This document shows positions 1-6,205 of a DNA stretch of 7,270 nt, piece after piece (the stretch's first letter is position 1; each line of letters opens with the position of its first letter). Source of the DNA: an uncultured Collinsella sp. GTDB lineage: Bacteria; Actinomycetota; Coriobacteriia; Coriobacteriales; Coriobacteriaceae. The notes under the pieces were generated by a model that did no database searches, had not been told where the DNA came from, and saw only the letters and a list, made by a program, of their open reading frames with translations. The position numbers and the translations under genes were made by a program. The stretch is from contig CABRWN010000109.1 of the NCBI GenBank assembly GCA_902474645.1, forward strand, positions 1 to 7,270, in the 5' to 3' direction.

Positions 1-1
1 A

Positions 2-38
2 CGCAAAGAAGGCCACTTAATGTGGCCTTCGTCTTGCG
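2..38 (-). terminator. Probable rho-independent terminator of the flavodoxin-like gene
   Basis: A perfect 9-bp stem, GAAGGCCAC (8-16) with GTGGCCTTC (22-30), closes a 5-nt loop. An outer CGCAA/TTGCG pairing (2-6 with 34-38) could extend it. Read on the minus strand the stem is followed by TTTGCG, a short T-run; on the plus strand it is followed by GTCTTGCG, which is poorer. The hairpin lies about 100 bases beyond the stop codon of the minus-strand gene at 128-679, so it most likely ends that transcript. It could also serve a plus-strand gene lying left of the window. Between the hairpin and the stop codon (39-127) I see nothing recognisable. Confidence 0.55.
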
Positions 39-127
39 CAGGACTGTAGAGCAGGGAACTTCGTGCCCCGACGCCCGGGAGGACGTTTCATTTAGAAAGA
101 TGGACCGACCGCCGTCAGCGATGGGAG

Positions 128-679
128 CTACTCCCCCAGCACGGCCTTTTTGGCGGCTGCAGCCATGTTGTCCAGATCTTCCTTGGTGGGGTGATCCTTT
201 GCGGCGACCCAGTTATCGAGCAGCATCTTAAAGCGGACATTGTCGGGATCTTGCTCGAGCATGGCCTCGTAGCGCTGCTTGACCGCGGGACCCATCTTGC
301 CCTGGCACATTGCCCAACCCACAAGCTCGGCATCCTCGGCCAAATTGGAGGTCACGCGATTGATAATCTGCTGATAATAGCTCTGGTCGGCGCCAAAACC
401 GCAGGTACCAAAGAGGAAAACGCGCTTGCCGTGCAGAGCGGAGAGCAGCGCGGCAACCGAAGGCGTGCACGCGCCCTTGTCGCACCAAAAACCGACGAGC
501 ACCGTGTCGGCCGCGCAGGCGCCCTGCGCCTCGAGCGCAACCTGATCTGCATCCGCATCGTCGCTCAACGCTGCGGCATGGACAAACTCAACACCCGCAG
601 CCTGCAGAGCGCGCTTGATCGCGCCCGAAACCATCCTGGTATTACCGCTCTTGCTGTTAACCACCAAAGAGCACGTCAT
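128..679 (-). CDS. Flavodoxin-like protein, resembling the BilS-containing family
   Basis: This 183-residue soluble protein probably binds FMN and carries electrons in the cytoplasm. Residues 9-14 (SKSGNT) match the flavodoxin phosphate-binding loop, at the end of a first beta strand (SLVVN). The segments VGFWCDKGACT (62-72), VFLFGTCGFG (87-96), CQGKMGPAVKQRYE (125-138) and the HPTKEDLDN end region recall the single-domain flavodoxin family that includes BilS, the partner of bilirubin reductase BilR. No bilR-like gene is present here, so no substrate can be named. The length is normal for a flavodoxin. The start is uncertain: ATG at 679 has GAGG (690-693) 10 nt upstream, while an in-frame GTG at 685 has the same GAGG only 4 nt away and would add two residues. 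Six cysteines are present, but without a CxxC ferredoxin pattern. The gene appears monocistronic and is divergent from the ATPase gene. Confidence 0.82.
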   Translation of the reverse strand: MTCSLVVNSKSGNTRMVSGAIKRALQAAGVEFVHAAALSDDADADQVALEAQGACAADTVLVGFWCDKGACTPSVAALLSALHGKRVFLFGTCGFGADQSYYQQIINRVTSNLAEDAELVGWAMCQGKMGPAVKQRYEAMLEQDPDNVRFKMLLDNWVAAKDHPTKEDLDNMAAAAKKAVLGE

Positions 680-738
680 AGTCACGTTGCCTCGTTTCCC
701 CCAAAACTAAAGCCACTAATGCAATTTATTAGATGAAT

Positions 739-766
739 ATCTTAGTACTAACGTGACAGATGTAAA
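739..766 (-). promoter_or_regulatory. Predicted promoter of the flavodoxin-like gene with embedded palindrome
   Basis: On the minus strand a TTTACA box (766-761) and a TAAGAT box (744-739) are separated by 16 bp. This fits a sigma-70-type promoter and would start transcription near 732, about 50 nt before the start codon. A perfect 10-bp palindrome, TTAGTACTAA (742-751), covers the spacer and the edge of the -10 box, where a repressor would be expected to bind. The promoter is predicted by eye only. Confidence 0.42.
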
Positions 767-778
767 CCACCGTCTGTC
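755..778. repeat. Inverted repeat over the -35 side of the flavodoxin promoter
   Basis: GACAGATG (755-762) pairs with CGTCTGTC (771-778) across an 8-nt loop, with one G-T mismatch that would be a G-U wobble in RNA. It overlaps the predicted -35 box of the minus-strand gene. It has no T-run on either side, so a binding site is more likely than a terminator. It is not part of the 23-bp array further right. Confidence 0.4.
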
Positions 779-841
779 GATTGGCGACGCAGATGACATC
801 TTTGGACAAATTTCGAACAGTATGTACTTCGGATTGAAACC

Positions 842-979
842 GCCGCAGAGCGTTTCACAAATGTCCGAAAAACTGTTTCACAAAACGCCGTCAAATTGTT
901 TCATATGATACCGTCAATTTGTTTCACGAAATACCGTCAAATTGTGTCATGGTTTTTCGTCAAAATGTTTTACGCGCTG
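842..979 (+). repeat. Six tandem imperfect 23-bp repeats upstream of the AAA+/DUF4143 gene
   Basis: Units start at 842, 865, 888, 911, 934 and 957, exactly 23 bp apart. The core TGTTTCA recurs at the same offset in every unit: CGTTTCA at 851, TGTTTCA at 874, 897 and 920, TGTGTCA at 943, TGTTTTA at 966. The best consensus over the first 16 positions is CCGTCAAWTTGTTTCA. The units at 888, 911 and 934 are closest to one another, and the outer units are more degenerate. Position 8 switches between A and T (CAAATTG or CAATTTG), so this inner part reads nearly the same on both strands. There are no unrelated spacers, so this is a head-to-tail array and not a CRISPR. The last unit overlaps the -35 region of the predicted ATPase promoter, which suggests a multi-site operator. 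An iteron-like or nuclease-target role is also possible. Confidence 0.85.
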
Positions 980-994
980 GTAAGATGCTATAAA
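966..994 (+). promoter_or_regulatory. Predicted extended -10 promoter of the AAA+/DUF4143 gene
   Basis: The sequence TGCTATAAA (986-994) is an extended -10 element (TGn then TATAAA). A weak -35 candidate, TGTTTT (966-971), lies 17 bp upstream inside the last 23-bp repeat. Transcription would begin near 1001, about 25 nt before the ATG at 1026. This fits the Shine-Dalgarno sequence at 1016-1021 and argues against the ATG at 1011. Weak -35 contacts plus upstream repeated sites suggest control by a protein bound to the array, but the sign of that control cannot be read from sequence. Confidence 0.45.
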
Positions 995-1015
995 ACAAAA
1001 TGTTTTTTGAATGGC

Positions 1016-1021
1016 AGGAAG
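1016..1021 (+). promoter_or_regulatory. Ribosome binding site deciding the ATPase start
   Basis: AGGAAG ends 4 nt before the ATG at 1026. It lies inside the extra codons that would be translated if the upstream ATG at 1011 were used. That upstream ATG is preceded by TTTTTTGA, with no Shine-Dalgarno match, so the shorter protein is favoured. Confidence 0.6.
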
Positions 1022-1025
1022 TACG

Positions 1026-2291
1026 ATGACTAGATATATGAGTAGATGTATCGATCGCTCAATCGAACGCGATCTTGGCATTTTTGGTGCCGTGCTCATT
1101 CAGGGACCGAAGTGGTGCGGAAAGACGACTACGGCCCAGCGATTCGCTGAATCATCGCTGTCTCTCTCCGACCCTGCCGGAGACTTTGCCGCACTGCAGC
1201 TTGCCAGGATCGACCCAGCTCAAGCAATAGTCGGCGCAACGCCGAGACTCATCGATGAGTGGCAGGAAGAGCCAAAACTGTGGGACGCAATACGTTTCGA
1301 ATGCGATCGTCGGACCGGTGAGCCAGGGCAGTTTTTGCTTACGGGGTCAGCAACACCAAACGACGCCGACCAACCGATGCACAGCGGCATCGGGCGCATA
1401 TCACGCTTGCGCATGGAAACAATGACTCTGGCCGAACTCGGAGTTTCCTCAGGGGCGATCTCGCTCGAGTCGCTGCTTAACGGATGCCCCATCAAAGCGG
1501 CACTTGGATCCATCAACGGCATCGCCGATATCGCCGATTTGCTATGTCGTGGTGGTTGGCCTCAGGCGGTTGGCAAGACGACTGTCGATGCAATGCGTAT
1601 ATCCGCTGCCTACATCGACGGTGTCTGCGAATCGGATGTTTCGAGGGTTGACGGCGTGAAGCGTGACCCGGAGAAAGTCAGGGCTCTTCTGTCTTCGCTT
1701 GCGCGCAACGAATCCACTCTTGCCGGCGAAAAGTCTCTTGAGAAAGACCTCGGCGGTGACGTATCGAGAAGTACGCTGCGGCGCTATACGGATGCCTTGC
1801 GCAGGATGCACATCATCGATGATATCCCGGCTTGGCATCCGGCGCTCAGGTCTCCGGTTAAGCTGCGGCAAAGCGCGAAAAGGCACCTCGCCGACCCTTC
1901 GCTTGCCGTCGCACTGCTCGGAGCAAATCCGGAGTCATTGGCATCCGACCCGAAGACGCTGGGACTGCTCTTCGAATCCCTCGTCCTGCACGACCTTAAG
2001 GTCTATGCAGCCGCAAATGACTCATCGGTGTCCCACTACCATGACGCCGACGATCTCGAGGTCGATGCCGTTATACACAGGCGCGATGGAACTTGGATTG
2101 CCGTGGAAGTAAAACTCGGAAGTCCACAGATCCCCGAGGCATCTGCAAACCTGCTTCGACTCGAGCGCAAACTTGTCGAGCGTGGCGAGAGACCACCCGC
2201 GGCCAAGCTCATCGTCATCGGGTTCGGCATGCCGGCCCATACAACGCCCGAGGGCATTATCGTTGCCCCCGTTGACACACTCGCGCCCTAG
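1026..2291 (+). CDS. AAA+ ATPase with C-terminal DUF4143 domain (AAA_14/DUF4143 family)
   Basis: This 421-residue protein has the domain order of the AAA_14-DUF4143 family, predicted ATPases whose role is poorly known. The Walker A motif is GPKWCGKTT (27-35), the Walker B-like strand is LIDEW (75-79), and LLTGSA (104-109) fits a sensor-1 strand. It is followed by the family-typical GRISRLRMETMTLAELG segment. A predicted winged-helix linker lies near residues 229-270. The C-terminal domain shows FE (316-317), EVD (345-347) and EVK (361-363), the acidic-acidic-ExK pattern of PD-(D/E)XK nuclease-like folds, apparently intact. There is no signal peptide or membrane segment, so it is cytoplasmic. 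ATG at 1026 is preferred because AGGAAG (1016-1021) sits just upstream; the in-frame ATG at 1011 has no ribosome binding site. The gene stands alone, downstream of the 23-bp array, and converges on the ABC operon with a 28-bp gap that holds no clear terminator. A role in DNA binding, defence or self-regulation is inference. Confidence 0.88.
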   Translation: MTRYMSRCIDRSIERDLGIFGAVLIQGPKWCGKTTTAQRFAESSLSLSDPAGDFAALQLARIDPAQAIVGATPRLIDEWQEEPKLWDAIRFECDRRTGEPGQFLLTGSATPNDADQPMHSGIGRISRLRMETMTLAELGVSSGAISLESLLNGCPIKAALGSINGIADIADLLCRGGWPQAVGKTTVDAMRISAAYIDGVCESDVSRVDGVKRDPEKVRALLSSLARNESTLAGEKSLEKDLGGDVSRSTLRRYTDALRRMHIIDDIPAWHPALRSPVKLRQSAKRHLADPSLAVALLGANPESLASDPKTLGLLFESLVLHDLKVYAAANDSSVSHYHDADDLEVDAVIHRRDGTWIAVEVKLGSPQIPEASANLLRLERKLVERGERPPAAKLIVIGFGMPAHTTPEGIIVAPVDTLAP

Positions 2292-2319
2292 CGCTGCGTT
2301 ACATGCCCCACGGGCTTGC

Positions 2320-4179
2320 TCACTGGGCGAACTGGCTGCGGTAGAGTTCGGCGTAGAAGCCGCCTGCCGCTAGCAGCTCGTCGTGCGTGCCGCGCTCGAT
2401 AATCTGGCCGTCGCGCATCACCAGAATGCAGTCGGCGTTGCGAATCGTCGACAGACGGTGTGCCACGACAAAGCTTGTGCGACCGGCCATGAGCTCGTCG
2501 AATGCCGCCTGAACCTGCAACTCGGTGCGGGTATCGATGCTCGAGGTCGCCTCGTCCAGCAGCAAGATAGCCGGGTCGGTGAGCATGACGCGCGCGATGC
2601 ACAGCAGCTGTTTTTGACCCTGGCTAAACGTGCCACCGTCCTCGCCGATGACCGTATCGTAGCCGCCTGGCAGCTGCACGATAAACTTGTGCGCATGCGC
2701 GCGCTTGGCAGCTTCGATAACCTGCTCGCGCGTGGCGTCGGGACAGCCGTAGGCGATGTTTTCCGCCACCGTGCCCTCGAACAGCCAAGTGTCCTGCAGC
2801 ACCATGCCAAAGGCACGGCGCAGGCTTGCGCGCGTGTAGTCACGCGAGGAACGGCCATCGACCGCAATGCGACCGGCATCGATATCGTAAAAACGCAGTA
2901 GCAAATTGATGAGCGTCGTCTTGCCGCAGCCCGTGGGGCCGACCAGGGCAAAGCGCATGCCGGGCTTGGCCTCGATGCAGATATCCTGCAGCAGCTTGCG
3001 GTCGGGAACATAGCTAAAGTCCACATGCTCAAAGGCGACCTCGCCCTGCGGGGCCGTGAGCTCAATGGCATCCACAGCGTCGAGCTCCTGCTCGCGCGCA
3101 TCGAGCAGCGCGAACATGCGGCGCGCCGAGGCGTACGCGGTCTGAATCTGCGTAATGACGTTGGTGACCTCGTTGAACGGCTTGGTGTACTGGTTGGCAT
3201 AGGACAGGAAGATCTGCACGCCGCCCACCGTAAGCGCCGCGGGCACGCCCGTGATCACGCCCACGCAACCGATCACAGCGACCACGGCATAGATGATGTT
3301 ATTGATAAAGCGCGTGCCGGGGTTGGAGAGCGAACCCATAAACTGCGCGCGCTCGCCCGCGGTGTAGAGCTCAGCGTTGAGGGCATCGAAGCGCTGCTGG
3401 GCGTTGGGGCCATAGGCAAAGGCGTCGACAAGCTTTTGCTCGCCTACGTACTCCTCGATATGACCACCGAGCTGCCCTTGAATACGCTGCTGTGCCGTAA
3501 AGCTCTTGTTGGAGAGCTTGGCAATAGCACCAGCTGCAAAAATGGAAAGCGGCGTGACGAGCACCACCACGAGCGTCATGGTCAGGTTGATGGAAAGCAT
3601 AAACGCGAGCGTGCCCACGATGGTAATAACACCGGTGAAGAGCTGCGTGAAGCCCTGCAGCAGACCGTCGCCCACCTGATCGACGTCGTTGACCACGCGG
3701 CTCATAAGGTCGCCGTGGGCGTGACTGTCGATAAAGCTGAGCGGCATGCGGCTGAGCTTGTCGCTCGCCTCCACGCGCATATCGCGCACCGTCTCGTAGG
3801 ACAGGCGGTTGACGCAATAGCCCTGCAGCCACTGGAAGGCCGCAGCGCCTACCACGACGAGCGCGAGTTTGGTGACAAGCGGCAGTAGCGCGTCGAAGTC
3901 CACTCGACCCGCCGCGACGATGAGGTCGATGCCCTCGCCGATGAGAATAGGCGTGTAGAGCTGCAGAATCACCGAGATAGCAGCGCTCACAAACGACGCC
4001 GTAAACGAAATACGGTGCGGGCGAACATAGCCCAGCAGGCGGCGGGTCACCGCACCCACGGGATAGCGCTCGGGATCGCCGGGCTGGCGCGGACCGTCAC
4101 CCAGGTCGTTGAGGCTATCGTTGCCGGACACGTTGGCCGTCATCGTGGCGACCGAACCGGAGGAAGTATACGGATTCAT
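2320..4179 (-). CDS. ABC exporter half-transporter, catalytically competent subunit of a heterodimer
   Basis: This 619-residue type IV ABC exporter subunit has a membrane domain of about six helices (roughly residues 58-330) followed by an ATPase domain. The motifs are Walker A GPTGCGKTT (414-422), Q-loop Gln462, signature FSQGQ (518-522), Walker B ILLLDE with catalytic Glu543, and switch His574 (VVAHRLSTI). Its signature has Gln where the canonical LSGGQ has Gly. In TM287/288-type heterodimers that altered signature faces the degenerate site of the partner, and the same arrangement is seen here. About 45 polar residues precede the first membrane helix. The ATG follows the upstream stop codon directly (TAGATG), and AAAGGAGG (4195-4188) sits 8 nt upstream inside the partner gene, so translation is probably coupled. 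The substrate is unknown; multidrug, lipid or peptide export are all possible. It is the second gene of the operon and ends 28 bp from the convergent ATPase gene. Confidence 0.93.
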   Translation of the reverse strand: MNPYTSSGSVATMTANVSGNDSLNDLGDGPRQPGDPERYPVGAVTRRLLGYVRPHRISFTASFVSAAISVILQLYTPILIGEGIDLIVAAGRVDFDALLPLVTKLALVVVGAAAFQWLQGYCVNRLSYETVRDMRVEASDKLSRMPLSFIDSHAHGDLMSRVVNDVDQVGDGLLQGFTQLFTGVITIVGTLAFMLSINLTMTLVVVLVTPLSIFAAGAIAKLSNKSFTAQQRIQGQLGGHIEEYVGEQKLVDAFAYGPNAQQRFDALNAELYTAGERAQFMGSLSNPGTRFINNIIYAVVAVIGCVGVITGVPAALTVGGVQIFLSYANQYTKPFNEVTNVITQIQTAYASARRMFALLDAREQELDAVDAIELTAPQGEVAFEHVDFSYVPDRKLLQDICIEAKPGMRFALVGPTGCGKTTLINLLLRFYDIDAGRIAVDGRSSRDYTRASLRRAFGMVLQDTWLFEGTVAENIAYGCPDATREQVIEAAKRAHAHKFIVQLPGGYDTVIGEDGGTFSQGQKQLLCIARVMLTDPAILLLDEATSSIDTRTELQVQAAFDELMAGRTSFVVAHRLSTIRNADCILVMRDGQIIERGTHDELLAAGGFYAELYRSQFAQ

Positions 4180-6051
4180 CTAGCAGCCCTCCTTTGCGCA
4201 GACGGATGCAGGGGCGGTCTGGGCGCCTGGGGCGGGCGCGGGCCTTGGGGTGGGCGCGGGCGTCGTGCTCCCCTGCTGGCCCTCGAGCTCCTCGCGGCGC
4301 AGCTGCGACTGGCAAATCTCGCGATAGAGCTGGCAGGTCGTGTACAGCTCGTCATGCGTGCCCAGACCCGCAACCGAGCCGTGATCGAGTACGCAGATCA
4401 TGTCGGCATCGCGAACGGTCGAGACACGTTGGCTCACGATGACGGTCGTGAGCGGCAGCCCGCCCTCGGCGGCACCGCGCACACTGCGCTCGCGAATGGC
4501 ATGGCGAAGCGCCGCGTCGGTCTTAAAGTCGAGCGCCGACGCGGAGTCATCCATGATCAATATCTGAGGCGAGCCCACTAGGGCACGCGCGATGGTCAGG
4601 CGCTGGCGTTGGCCACCGCTAAAGTTCTTACCGCCCGCCTCGACCGGGGCATCGAGCCCCTGCGGCTTGTTGCGCACGAACTCACTCGCTTGCGCCATAT
4701 CGAGCGCTGCCCAGAGCTCCTCGTCGGTCGCCGACTCGTCACGCCAGGTCAGGTTGCTGCGGATGGTGCCGCTCACCAGCGACGCGCGCTGCGGAACGCT
4801 CGCGACCACACGGCGCAACTGGTCGAGCGGCCAGGTGCGCACGTCGGCGCCCATCACGCTCACGCTGCCGGTGCTCGCATCGTACAGGCGCGAGATAAGC
4901 GAGACGAGCGTGGACTTACCACTGCCCGTACCGCCAATAATGCCGAGCGTCTTGCCCAGTGGGAGCTCCAGGGTCACATCGTTGACGGCGTTGGCAGCGC
5001 CGGTGCCAAAAGAGAAGCTCGCATGGCTCAAGCTCAGCGCAGGAACTGGAGCGACATTGCCCGGCTTGGGCAGCGCAACCGACTGATTGCCCTCGTCGGT
5101 GATGCTCGGCACGCAATTGAGCACCTCGTTGATACGCGACGCACTGGCGCTCGCCTTGGTAAAGACCACGACCAGGTTGGCGACGTACACGATGGAGGTC
5201 AGGGTCTGCGTCATGTAGTTCACAAACGCCATGACCTGGCCCTGCGTGAGCTCGCCCACGTTGACCTGGATGCCGCCCACCCACAGGATGGCGCACACGC
5301 CCAGGTTCATCACAAGAAACGTGACGGGGTTGAGAATCGACGAGAGCTTGCCCACCGCGATGGCAGTATTGGCCTGGTCATCGGCGGCTTGGGCAAAGCG
5401 CTCGCGCTCGTGGTCCTCGCGCACAAAGGCGCGAACCACGCGGGCGCCCGAAAGCCCCTCGCGGCAAATGAGCGCGATGCGGTCGAGCTTTGCCTGCAGC
5501 TGCTTGTAGTACGGAATGCAGCGCGCCATGACAAACCAAAACACCAGGCCAATGGCGGGCGTGCAGATCAAAAAGATGATGCCGAGCTTAAGGTCGATGG
5601 CAAGGGCCGCGCACATGGAGCCCACCGCCAGGAAGGGCCAGCGGATGAGCATGCGCACGCCCAGCGCCACGGCAAGCTGCACCTGGTTGACATCGTTGGT
5701 AATGCGTGTGATGAGCGACGGCGTGCCAAAGCGGTCGAGCTCGGCATAGCTCAGCTTGTTGATGTGCTTGTAGAGCGCGCCGCGAATGTCGGTGCCCATG
5801 CCCTGCGATGTCAGCGCCGCCATCTTTTGGCAGACGAGCGTAAACGAGATGCCGATCACGGCCATAGCGCCAAGCACCATGCCGTAGTGGACGACAGCGT
5901 TCACATCGCGTGCGCCGATGCCCTTATCGATCATCTGGGCAATCACCAGCGGCGTCAGCAGGTCAAAAATCACTTCGATCAGCTTGCACGCTGGGCCGAT
6001 CACCATATACCGGCGAAACTTACCACCAAAACGCCTGAGCAGCTCAATCAT
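4180..6051 (-). CDS. ABC exporter half-transporter, degenerate-site subunit of a heterodimer
   Basis: This 623-residue partner of the 2320-4179 protein has a six-helix exporter membrane domain (about residues 15-310) and an ATPase domain. The motifs are Walker A GGTGSGKST (373-381), Q-loop Gln421 and a canonical signature FSGGQ (477-481). Walker B reads ILIMDD, with Asp502 replacing the catalytic Glu, and the switch His is replaced by Gln541 (VSQRVSTV). Both changes mark the non-hydrolysing subunit of heterodimeric exporters such as TM287/288. The C-terminus carries an unusual Pro/Ala/Thr-rich tail from about residue 595 that ends in VCAKEGC. ATG at 6051 is preferred: AGGGAG (6066-6061) lies 9 nt upstream, and the resulting start MIELLRRFGGKF fits the family. 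In-frame TTG (6084) and GTG (6078) starts lack a ribosome binding site. It is the first gene of the two-gene operon. Confidence 0.93.
   Translation of the reverse strand: MIELLRRFGGKFRRYMVIGPACKLIEVIFDLLTPLVIAQMIDKGIGARDVNAVVHYGMVLGAMAVIGISFTLVCQKMAALTSQGMGTDIRGALYKHINKLSYAELDRFGTPSLITRITNDVNQVQLAVALGVRMLIRWPFLAVGSMCAALAIDLKLGIIFLICTPAIGLVFWFVMARCIPYYKQLQAKLDRIALICREGLSGARVVRAFVREDHERERFAQAADDQANTAIAVGKLSSILNPVTFLVMNLGVCAILWVGGIQVNVGELTQGQVMAFVNYMTQTLTSIVYVANLVVVFTKASASASRINEVLNCVPSITDEGNQSVALPKPGNVAPVPALSLSHASFSFGTGAANAVNDVTLELPLGKTLGIIGGTGSGKSTLVSLISRLYDASTGSVSVMGADVRTWPLDQLRRVVASVPQRASLVSGTIRSNLTWRDESATDEELWAALDMAQASEFVRNKPQGLDAPVEAGGKNFSGGQRQRLTIARALVGSPQILIMDDSASALDFKTDAALRHAIRERSVRGAAEGGLPLTTVIVSQRVSTVRDADMICVLDHGSVAGLGTHDELYTTCQLYREICQSQLRREELEGQQGSTTPAPTPRPAPAPGAQTAPASVCAKEGC
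4188..4195 (-). promoter_or_regulatory. Strong Shine-Dalgarno for the second ABC gene, inside the first
   Basis: On the minus strand AAAGGAGG occupies 4195-4188 within the last codons of the upstream ABC gene. It is followed by an 8-nt spacer that contains the stop codon TAG, and then the ATG at 4179. This arrangement supports translational coupling and near-equal production of the two subunits. Confidence 0.8.
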
Positions 6052-6095
6052 GTATAGGCGCTCCCTATCATCATTCACACTCAATTCGAATCATG

Positions 6096-6125
6096 ATAGT
6101 ACGGTGAGCCCAAAAGAAGCGTAAA
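6096..6125 (-). promoter_or_regulatory. Predicted promoter of the ABC exporter operon
   Basis: Minus-strand boxes TTTACG (6125-6120) and TACTAT (6101-6096) are 18 bp apart. They would start transcription near 6089, giving a leader of about 40 nt before the ATG at 6051. The in-frame TTG at 6084 would then lie almost at the transcript start, another reason to prefer 6051. Predicted by eye. Confidence 0.45.
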
Positions 6126-6147
6126 CAACTCGTCATTTCTAACGGGA

Positions 6148-6166
6148 TTCAGTTTTCAGTTTTCAG
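6148..6166. repeat. Short 7-bp tandem repeat (TTTTCAG) between divergent genes
   Basis: The stretch 6148-6166 reads TTCAG followed by two exact copies of TTTTCAG at a 7-bp period. It lies just upstream of the predicted -35 box of the ABC operon. It may be a small regulator-binding tract or simple slippage sequence. Confidence 0.5.
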
Positions 6167-6205
6167 AGGGGCATACGCGCACACCCAGCCAGTGTCGGGT
6201 CGACC

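Noticed and set aside
191..736. Plus-strand open frame of 181 codons opposite the flavodoxin-like gene
   Set aside because: The minus-strand frame shows clear flavodoxin motifs. The plus-strand product has none and would run through the flavodoxin start and its leader.
842..979. CRISPR array
   Set aside because: The 23-bp units are contiguous and all related to one another. There are no unique spacers and no cas genes in the window.
2305..2315. Terminator between the convergent ATPase and ABC genes
   Set aside because: Only a 4-bp stem (GCCC/GGGC) with a 3-nt loop is present, without a T-run on either strand. I see no credible terminator in the 28-bp gap; transcripts may end inside the opposing gene.
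3025..3888. Plus-strand open frame of 287 codons opposite the second ABC gene
   Set aside because: It is antisense to the well-supported half-transporter, has His/Arg-rich composition, and has no convincing start region or domain.
4609..6057. Long plus-strand open frame of 482 codons opposite the first ABC gene
   Set aside because: It lies wholly antisense to a gene with clear ABC motifs, and its product is rich in His, Arg and Ala with no recognisable domain. This is what GC-rich coding DNA gives on the opposite strand.
6051..6084. TTG start at 6084 for the first ABC gene
   Set aside because: No Shine-Dalgarno precedes it, and it lies almost at the predicted transcript start. The ATG at 6051 has AGGGAG at good spacing and gives a family-like N-terminus.
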